Origin: Enterobacteriaceae bacterium UBA2655
GTDB lineage: Bacteria > Pseudomonadota > Gammaproteobacteria > Enterobacterales > Enterobacteriaceae
DNA length: 12,937 nucleotides
Assembly: GCA_002359495.1 (NCBI GenBank)
Contig: DENB01000037.1
Location: forward strand, 1-12,937
Reading direction: 5' to 3'
The notes below the pieces were generated by a model that saw only the letters and a list, made by a program, of their open reading frames with translations, was not told the origin of the DNA and made no database searches. Positions 7,653 through 12,937 of the stretch are shown in pieces. Both the position numbers and the translations under genes were made by a program. Each line of letters begins with the position of its first letter. Position 1 is the first letter of the stretch.

Positions 7653-9166
7653 TGAGCGATGAGATCATTCTGCAGACGAAACAGGTTTCGATGCTGTTTC
7701 CCGGCACCCTGGCGCTCGATCGCATCGATTACCGCGTCTGGCGCGGCAAGGTCAATGTGATTATCGGCGAAAACGGCGCGGGCAAATCGACGCTGATGAA
7801 AATCCTCGCCGGGGTGCAGCAGCCGACCAGCGGCGAGATCTTCCTCAACGGCGAGAAAGTGGCGCTCAGCAGCACGCGCGACGCCGCCCGGCTGGGCATC
7901 GGCATGGTGCATCAGGAGCTGAACCTGTTTGAAAACCTCTCGGTGGCGGAGAACATTTTTCTCGGGCGGGAGCTGCAAAAAGGGCTGATGCCTATCAACG
8001 AAGCGGAGCAGATGAAGCGCACCGCCGCGCTGATGCAGCGGCTCGATCAGCCGATTTCGCCCAAAGAGCTGGTAGCCAACCTCAAGGTGGGGCAGCAGCA
8101 GCTGGTGGAGATCGCCAAAGCGCTGGCGGAGGACGCGGACATCCTGATCCTCGACGAGCCGACCTCGGCGCTGAGCAAAACCGAAGTCGAAATCCTGTTT
8201 CGCGTCATCCGCGAGCTGACCAGCCAGGGCGTCACCCTGATCTATATCTCGCACCGGCTGGAGGAGCTGATGGCGATCGGCGACGTCATCACCATTCTGC
8301 GCGACGGCCGTTTTCAGGCGGAAGCGAAGGTCAACGAGATCGACGTGCCTTGGATCGTGCGGGAAATGCTCGGCAGCGAGCCGGTCAGCAATTTCCTGCC
8401 CGCCGGACGCGAGTTTGGCGCGCCGGTGCTGGAGGCGGAGCATATCACCTGCGTCAGCGCCAACGGCAACACGGTGGTCAACGACGTCAGCTTTCAGGTG
8501 CGTGCCGGCGAAATCGTCGGCATTTACGGCCTGATGGGCGCCGGGCGCACCGAGCTGTTTGAGTGCCTGCTCGGCAGCCAGCGCAACTACCTCGGCAAGC
8601 TGTGGCTCGACAGCAAGCCGGTTCCGGCGCGGCTGCCGCCGGCGGAGCGCATCCGCATGGGCATGAGCCTGGTGCCGGAAGATCGCAAGCGCGCCGGGAT
8701 TTTTCCGGTGTCGTCAGTCGCCAGCAACCTCACCATCGCCAGCCTCTGGCGCCGCCTCGCCTACCGTTTCGCCATCGGACAGCAGGCGGAGCGACAGGCG
8801 GTGGCGAGCACGGTCGGCAATCTGGCGATCAAGGTCTCCTCGCCGGAGGTGGCGATCAACGCGCTGAGCGGTGGCAATCAGCAGAAAGTGGTGATTGGCC
8901 GCTCGCTGCTGACCAATCCGCGCCTGCTGCTGCTGGATGAGCCAAGCCGCGGCATCGACGTCGGCGCGAAAGCGGAGGTGTTCCGCATGATGGTGCAGCT
9001 CTCGCAACAGGGGATCGCGGTGCTGTTCTCCACCTCCGATCTGAAAGAGATCATGGCGGTGTCGGACCGCATTCTGGTGATGTCCGGCGGCAAATTAACG
9101 GCTGACCTTCCGCGCGAAGCGGCGGAAGAGGCAGCGCTGGTGAAAGCAAGCGCACAGGGGTTCTGA
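7649..9166 (+). CDS. Sugar ABC transporter ATPase with two nucleotide-binding domains (RbsA/MglA type)
   Basis: The 505-residue protein has the tandem ATPase layout of ribose-type importers. Domain 1 (about residues 5-240): Walker A GENGAGKST at 40-48, Q-loop VHQEL, signature VGQQQLVEIAKAL, Walker B DILILDEPTSAL, switch ISHRLEEL. Domain 2 (about 255-500): a degenerate Walker A GLMGAGRTE in place of GKST, signature LSGGNQQKVVIG, Walker B LLLLDEPSRGID. The degenerate second P-loop is normal for RbsA and is not damage. It sits on the inner face of the cytoplasmic membrane and powers uptake. It begins at overlapping ATGA (7649-7652). A second ATG follows immediately and is better spaced (8 bases) from AGGGG, so the true start may be Met2. 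The permease begins 2 bases after its stop. Confidence 0.95.
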   Translation: MMSDEIILQTKQVSMLFPGTLALDRIDYRVWRGKVNVIIGENGAGKSTLMKILAGVQQPTSGEIFLNGEKVALSSTRDAARLGIGMVHQELNLFENLSVAENIFLGRELQKGLMPINEAEQMKRTAALMQRLDQPISPKELVANLKVGQQQLVEIAKALAEDADILILDEPTSALSKTEVEILFRVIRELTSQGVTLIYISHRLEELMAIGDVITILRDGRFQAEAKVNEIDVPWIVREMLGSEPVSNFLPAGREFGAPVLEAEHITCVSANGNTVVNDVSFQVRAGEIVGIYGLMGAGRTELFECLLGSQRNYLGKLWLDSKPVPARLPPAERIRMGMSLVPEDRKRAGIFPVSSVASNLTIASLWRRLAYRFAIGQQAERQAVASTVGNLAIKVSSPEVAINALSGGNQQKVVIGRSLLTNPRLLLLDEPSRGIDVGAKAEVFRMMVQLSQQGIAVLFSTSDLKEIMAVSDRILVMSGGKLTADLPREAAEEAALVKASAQGF

Positions 9167-9168
9167 AG

Positions 9169-10272
9169 ATGAAAAGCAACGGTTCCGTGGCGCTCGCCGC
9201 CCAGCCCGCTAAGGCCTTTAATTCACGCGAAAGCCTGATTTTACTGCTGTTGAAAATGCGCACCTTTATCGCGCTGATTCTGATTGTGGGGTTCTTCGCC
9301 ATTACCGTGCCGGATTTTCTCGCGCTGGGCAGCCTGGTGATCATGATTAAACATATCGCCATCAACGCCTTTCTCGCTCTCGGCATCACCTTCGTGATCA
9401 TTACCGCTGGCATCGATCTCTCCATCGGCGCCACGCTCGGGCTGTGCGGCATGATCGCCGGCTGGCTGATCACCAAAGGCATCGTGCTGCCGATGTTCGG
9501 CATCGCCATTTTCCCCAGCGTCTGGGTGATCGTGCCGCTGGTGCTGCTGGTCGGCGCGCTGGTGGGCGCCGCCAACGGCTGGATCATTACGCGTTACAAC
9601 GTGGCGCCCTTTATCTGCACGCTGGGCACCATGTATATCCTGCGCGGCGCGGCGATGCTCACCTCCGGCGGCGAGACGTTTCCCGGCCTGCAGGGCAATC
9701 CGCTGCTGGGCAACACCGGCTTCGATCGTATCGGCGCCGGCTATTTTCTCGGCTTGCCCTGGGCCATCTGGATGATGGTGGCGCTGGCGCTGGTGATCGC
9801 CTATATCGCGCGCCGTCTGCCGTTCGGCCGCCAGGTCTACGCTATCGGCGACAACGAGCGCGCCGCTGAACTCTCCGGCGTGAAGGTAAAACAGATCAAG
9901 ATTCTGGTTTATACGCTCTCCGGCTTCTGCGCGGCGATCGCCGGCATTGTGGTGTCGTCGCAGCTGGTCGCCAGCCACCCCGCCAACGGCACCTCATTCG
10001 AGATGAACGCCATCGCGGCGGTGGTGCTGGGCGGCACCTCGCTAGCGGGCGGACGCGGCACCATTCTCGGCACGCTGGTCGGCGCCTTCGTTATCGGTTT
10101 TCTGGCCGACGGTCTGATCATGATGGGGGTCAGCGAATTCTGGCAGATGGTGATCAAGGGGATCGTCATCATTATCGCGGTAATCATCGATCAGATGCAA
10201 AACCGCATGCAGCAGAAGGCTGCCGTGGTGGCGCAAAAGGCACTGATAGAGGAGGGCGAGGCCAAAAGGTAA
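9169..10272 (+). CDS. Sugar ABC transporter permease (RbsC type, BPD_transp_2)
   Basis: The 367-residue protein has about ten hydrophobic segments spread from residue ~35 to ~340. The family's conserved loop after the first segments is present (ITAGIDLSIGATLGL), as is the cytoplasmic coupling region (AIGDNERAAELSGVKVKQIK) and the late AVVLGGTSLAGGRGTILGTL block. It would form the homodimeric channel through the inner membrane. At 367 residues it is longer than E. coli RbsC (~320): it carries a ~30-residue hydrophilic N-terminal tail and a charged, helical C-terminal tail rich in Gln, Lys and Glu. It is the last gene of the transporter block and is followed directly by an intrinsic terminator. 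Substrate is unassigned. Confidence 0.94.
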   Translation: MKSNGSVALAAQPAKAFNSRESLILLLLKMRTFIALILIVGFFAITVPDFLALGSLVIMIKHIAINAFLALGITFVIITAGIDLSIGATLGLCGMIAGWLITKGIVLPMFGIAIFPSVWVIVPLVLLVGALVGAANGWIITRYNVAPFICTLGTMYILRGAAMLTSGGETFPGLQGNPLLGNTGFDRIGAGYFLGLPWAIWMMVALALVIAYIARRLPFGRQVYAIGDNERAAELSGVKVKQIKILVYTLSGFCAAIAGIVVSSQLVASHPANGTSFEMNAIAAVVLGGTSLAGGRGTILGTLVGAFVIGFLADGLIMMGVSEFWQMVIKGIVIIIAVIIDQMQNRMQQKAAVVAQKALIEEGEAKR

Positions 10273-10280
10273 TTGGTGAC

Positions 10281-10314
10281 GGTGCAGGCCCGTTTCGCCT
10301 GTACCCCTTTTTTT
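10281..10314 (+). terminator. Intrinsic terminator after the transporter block
   Basis: Stem GGTGCAGGC (10281-10289) pairs with GCCTGTACC (10297-10305), 9 bp with one G-T pair and a 7-base loop, then CC and seven T (10308-10314). It begins 8 bases after the permease stop. It would end or reduce transcription into the transketolase genes, which have their own operator and promoter just beyond. Confidence 0.85.
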
Positions 10315-10322
10315 ATCCGGCG

Positions 10323-10336
10323 TGAATAAATATTCA
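10323..10336. promoter_or_regulatory. Second copy of the palindromic operator, before the transketolase genes
   Basis: TGAATAAATATTCA is the exact reverse complement of the core at 6059-6072, with 6-base arms. It lies 8 bases beyond the T-run of the terminator and 29 bases before the transketolase ATG. Two identical 14-bp palindromes in the only two non-coding gaps that precede transcription blocks of this sugar locus point to a shared regulator. Confidence 0.65.
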
Positions 10337-10343
10337 TGACTGC

Positions 10344-10351
10344 TTTAAAAT
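10344..10351 (+). promoter_or_regulatory. Candidate -10 element of the transketolase-kinase block
   Basis: TTTAAAAT resembles the TATAAAAT before the transporter block. The region at the -35 spacing falls in the palindrome (10323-10336) and is a poor hexamer, so a bound regulator would cover it. The ribosome-binding site GAGG follows at 10355-10358. Confidence 0.35.
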
Positions 10352-10365
10352 TCTGAGGTGTAATT

Positions 10366-11196
10366 ATGAATCCTTTCAAACTCTCGGTGGCCGATCTGGA
10401 ACGCACGGCGCGTTCAGTGCGCCGCCGCATCATTCAGCTGAACGCCGGCAGTCCGGCGGGCGGCCATACCGGTGCCGATCTCTCTCAGGTGGAGATTCTC
10501 ACCGCGCTCTATTTCCGCATTCTGAACTGCGCGCCGGATCGCACCGGCGATCCTGACCGCGACATCTATATCCAGTCGAAGGGTCATGCGGTCGGCGGCT
10601 ACTACTGCGTGCTGGCCGAGGCGGGCTATTTTTCGGAAAGCTGGCTGCCGACCTACCAGCACTCTGATTCTCACCTGCCGGGCCATCCGGTGCGGCAGAA
10701 AACCCCTGGCGTGGAGCTGAACACCGGCGCGCTGGGCCATGGCCTGCCGGTCGCGGTGGGCATTGCGCTGGCGGCGAAAAAAGATAACAGCAAGCGGCGG
10801 GTGTTTGTGGTGACCGGCGACGGCGAACTGGCGGAGGGCAGCAACTGGGAAGCGGCGCTGGTGGCAGCGCACTACGGCCTCGATAACCTGATCATCATCA
10901 ACGATAAGAACAAGCTGCAGCTGGCGGGCAGCACCAAAGAGATCATGAACACCGATCCGCTGCCGGAGAAATGGCGTGCGTTCGGGCTTGAGGTCACCGA
11001 ATGCAACGGCAACGACATGGCGGCGGTGGTGAACACCCTGGAAAGCCTGCCGGTCAACGGCAAGCCGCAGGTGATCGTCGCCCATACCGAAAAAGGCTAC
11101 GGCATCTCGTTTATTCAGAGCAAGGCGGAGTGGCATCACCGCGTGCCGAAAGGCGAAGAGATCGCGCTGGCGCTGGAGGAGTTGAAAGATGAGTAA
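10366..11196 (+). CDS. Transketolase-like subunit, N-terminal (thiamine diphosphate-binding) half; candidate apulose-4-phosphate transketolase subunit A
   Basis: The 276-residue product corresponds to the first third to half of a full transketolase. GSPAGGHTGADLS and SKGHAVGGYY match conserved substrate/cofactor histidine regions. NTGALGHGLPVAVGIALA matches the next block. GDGELAEGSNWEAA begins the thiamine diphosphate/Mg site. That site normally ends in a DNN-type segment; here it reads NDKNKLQLAGS, with Lys in the middle. GAGG seven bases before the ATG supports the start. The C-terminal half is encoded by the next gene, overlapping by 8 bases, so the two polypeptides form one enzyme. Split transketolases occur in several sugar pathways; the D-apiose route uses one (known as AptA/AptB) to convert apulose 4-phosphate plus glyceraldehyde 3-phosphate to xylulose 5-phosphate and dihydroxyacetone phosphate. 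That substrate is inferred from context. Confidence 0.88.
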   Translation: MNPFKLSVADLERTARSVRRRIIQLNAGSPAGGHTGADLSQVEILTALYFRILNCAPDRTGDPDRDIYIQSKGHAVGGYYCVLAEAGYFSESWLPTYQHSDSHLPGHPVRQKTPGVELNTGALGHGLPVAVGIALAAKKDNSKRRVFVVTGDGELAEGSNWEAALVAAHYGLDNLIIINDKNKLQLAGSTKEIMNTDPLPEKWRAFGLEVTECNGNDMAAVVNTLESLPVNGKPQVIVAHTEKGYGISFIQSKAEWHHRVPKGEEIALALEELKDE

Positions 11197-12133
11197 TGCA
11201 CAACATTTGGCGAATGTCATGGTGACGGCTTTTATCGACGCGGTGAATCGCGGGGTCGATCTGGTGCCGGTGGTAGCGGACTCCACCTCGACAGCGAAAA
11301 TCGCTCCCTTTATCAAGGCGTTTCCCGATCGGCTGGTCAATGTCGGCATCGCCGAGCAGACGCTGGTCGGCATGGCTGCCGGGCTGGCGATCGGCGGCAA
11401 GGTGGCGGTGACCTGCAACGCCGCGCCGTTTCTGATCTCGCGCGCTAACGAGCAGGTAAAAGTGGATGTCTGCTACAACGACACCAACGTTAAGCTGTTC
11501 GGCCTGAACGCCGGGGCAAGCTACGGCCCGCTCGCCAGCACCCACCACAGCATCGACGATATCGCCATTATGCGCGGCTTCGGCAACATCCAGATTTTCG
11601 CCCCATCCTGTCCGCTGGAGTGCCGCCAGATCATCGATTACGCGCTGGATTACATCGGCCCGGTCTACATCCGGCTGGACGGCAAAGATCTGCCGCAGCT
11701 GCATGACGACGACTACCGCTTCACGCCGGGCGCGATCGACGAGCTGCGCAAAGGCGAGCAGATCGCGCTGGTGGCGATGGGATCGACGGTGCATGAGATT
11801 GTTAACGCTGCGGAGCAACTGACTGAACAGGGGATCTCGGCGGGTGTGATCTCGGTTCCATCGATTCGTCCCTGCGATATCGAACAGCTGCGCAATCTGT
11901 TAAACCCGTATCCGGCAGTGATTACCGTTGAAGAGCATAACGTTAACGGCGGCGTCGGCAGTCTGGTGGCCGAGGTGCTGGCGGAAGGGGGCTGCGGCAT
12001 TCCGCTGTTGCGTCTGGGCATTCCGGACGGGCAGTACGCCATCGCCGGCGATCGCGCCTCGACCCGGGCGCGCCATGGCATCGACGCCGCCAGCGTGGTG
12101 AAAAGTGCAATGCGCATCTGCGCGGGAGCGTGA
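11189..12133 (+). CDS. Transketolase-like subunit, C-terminal half; candidate apulose-4-phosphate transketolase subunit B
   Basis: The 314-residue protein carries the pyrimidine-binding domain (about residues 5-170) and the transketolase C-terminal domain (about 185-310). VNVGIAEQTLVGMAAGLA contains the catalytic Glu that activates the thiamine ring. STHHSIDDIAIMRGF is the following conserved block. TVEEHNVNGGVGSLVAEVL is typical of the C-terminal domain in transketolase and DXS-like proteins. Its ATG lies within the end of the first subunit gene (8-base overlap), with GGAG just upstream, so equal production is likely. It is meant to work with the preceding subunit in the cytoplasm as a heterotetramer. 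The kinase gene starts 2 bases after its stop. Substrate assignment follows the same context argument as for the first subunit. Confidence 0.88.
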   Translation: MSNAQHLANVMVTAFIDAVNRGVDLVPVVADSTSTAKIAPFIKAFPDRLVNVGIAEQTLVGMAAGLAIGGKVAVTCNAAPFLISRANEQVKVDVCYNDTNVKLFGLNAGASYGPLASTHHSIDDIAIMRGFGNIQIFAPSCPLECRQIIDYALDYIGPVYIRLDGKDLPQLHDDDYRFTPGAIDELRKGEQIALVAMGSTVHEIVNAAEQLTEQGISAGVISVPSIRPCDIEQLRNLLNPYPAVITVEEHNVNGGVGSLVAEVLAEGGCGIPLLRLGIPDGQYAIAGDRASTRARHGIDAASVVKSAMRICAGA

Positions 12134-12135
12134 GC

Positions 12136-12937
12136 ATGGCTGGCCCGGTAATACTGGCAATAGACGAAGGCACCACCAACGCGAAAGCCATTGCGGTGGA
12201 TCGCGCCGGTCAGGTGGCGGCGCGCGGCAACTGCGGGCTGACGCTGCATCATCCGCAGCCCGGGCTGGCGGAGCAGGATGCGGAAGCGATCTGGCAGGCG
12301 GTGAAGCAGGCGGCGGAAAGATGTCTGGCGGGCTGCGCAGGCAGCGAGGTGGCGGCGGTGGCGATCAGCAACCAGCGCGAGTCGGTGCTGATCTGGCAGC
12401 GACGCGACGGCCAGCCGCTGACGCCGCTGGTGAGCTGGCAGGATCGCCGCTCGGAAAGTTTATGCCGCGATCTGCGCGCGGACGGAAAAGCGCCGCGCAT
12501 TACCGGTCTGACCGGACTGGCGGTCGATCCAATGTTTCCCGCCGCCAAGCTCACCGGCATGCTGGCCGCCATTCCTGACGGGCTGGCGCGCGCGCAGGCG
12601 GGCGAGCTCTGCATCGGCACCGTAGACAGCTGGCTGAGCTGGAAGCTGAGCGCGGGGGGATGTTTCGTCACCGACCACGCCAATGCGGCGCGCACCCAGC
12701 TCTACAGCCTGCACGCTAACGACTGGGACGAGGAGCTGCTTGGCCTGTTCCGCATTCCGCGCGCGGCGCTGCCGCTGATCGTTCCCTCCGCCAGCGAGCA
12801 GGGCGCGGTGAGGTCGGCGGAGATCGCCGGTCTGCCGCCGGGCACGCCGATTCTGGCGCGCATCGGCGACTCCCATGCCGCCTTACAGGCGCAGCGTCGC
12901 GGCAGCGAAGAGGTAGTGAAAGCCACCTACGGCACCG
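12136..12937 (+). CDS. FGGY-family carbohydrate kinase, N-terminal 267 residues (runs off window); candidate apulose kinase
   Basis: The frame opens at ATG 12136, two bases after the transketolase stop, and stays open to the window edge. Family marks: the phosphate-binding AIDEGTTNAKAIAVD at residues ~8-22, PQPGLAEQDAEAIWQAV, ISNQRESVLIW, WQDRRSE, and IGDSHAALQAQ near the cut end, whose Asp is the expected catalytic base. The pattern is closest to glycerol kinase-like FGGY members (full length about 480-510 residues), so about half is visible. It would phosphorylate the imported sugar, or its ketose form, with ATP. Position right after the split transketolase fits a kinase-then-cleavage pathway such as apulose to apulose 4-phosphate. 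Xylulose, ribulose or another polyol/ketose kinase cannot be ruled out. Confidence 0.9.
   Translation, partial: MAGPVILAIDEGTTNAKAIAVDRAGQVAARGNCGLTLHHPQPGLAEQDAEAIWQAVKQAAERCLAGCAGSEVAAVAISNQRESVLIWQRRDGQPLTPLVSWQDRRSESLCRDLRADGKAPRITGLTGLAVDPMFPAAKLTGMLAAIPDGLARAQAGELCIGTVDSWLSWKLSAGGCFVTDHANAARTQLYSLHANDWDEELLGLFRIPRAALPLIVPSASEQGAVRSAEIAGLPPGTPILARIGDSHAALQAQRRGSEEVVKATYGT

Noticed and set aside
8518..8560. Damaged second ATPase site (GAGRTE instead of GKST)
   Set aside because: A degenerate second P-loop is usual in RbsA/MglA-type ATPases, so it is not a mutation of note.

Overview
The window looks like chromosomal DNA from a plant- or environment-associated member of the Enterobacterales. 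The coding regions are GC-rich. Enterobacterial-type cellulose synthesis (bcs) genes sit beside a carbohydrate import and catabolism locus. An Erwiniaceae-like or Enterobacter/Kosakonia-like host fits, but the genus cannot be fixed from the sequence alone.

Left part (1-5903): remnants of two cellulose operons that face each other. The + strand carries the C-terminal part of one bcsC (its 5' end lies outside the window). It converges on a minus-strand series that reads, in transcription order, [regulator-bcsC fusion] > bcsD > bcsZ. No bcsA or bcsB (synthase catalytic and periplasmic subunits) is present in this second series. Where they and the bcsC 5' end should be, there is the N-terminal part of a SorC/DeoR-type sugar-responsive regulator, fused in frame to the C-terminal ~780 residues of BcsC. 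The join lies near 5190-5200. This is best explained by a deletion (or an assembly misjoin) that removed the regulator's 3' part, bcsA, bcsB and the bcsC 5' part.

Middle (5904-6087): an AT-richer divergent control region. It holds a candidate promoter on each strand, a possible CRP half-site and a perfect 16-bp palindrome just before the transporter operon.

Right part (6088-12937): a + strand sugar locus in two transcription blocks. Block 1 encodes a ribose-type (CUT2) ABC importer: periplasmic binding protein, DUF2291 lipoprotein, double ATPase and permease. It ends in a clear intrinsic terminator. Block 2 has its own copy of the same 14-bp palindrome core (as the reverse complement, which for a near-palindrome is the same site). 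It encodes a split transketolase (thiamine-diphosphate subunit, then C-terminal subunit) and an FGGY sugar kinase cut by the window edge. Importer + FGGY kinase + two-subunit transketolase resembles known D-apiose/apulose 4-phosphate routes, in which the branched plant-wall sugar is imported, isomerised, phosphorylated and cleaved. The substrate is an inference. The shared palindrome probably marks the operator of the SorC-type regulator, which in this genome has lost part of its effector domain.
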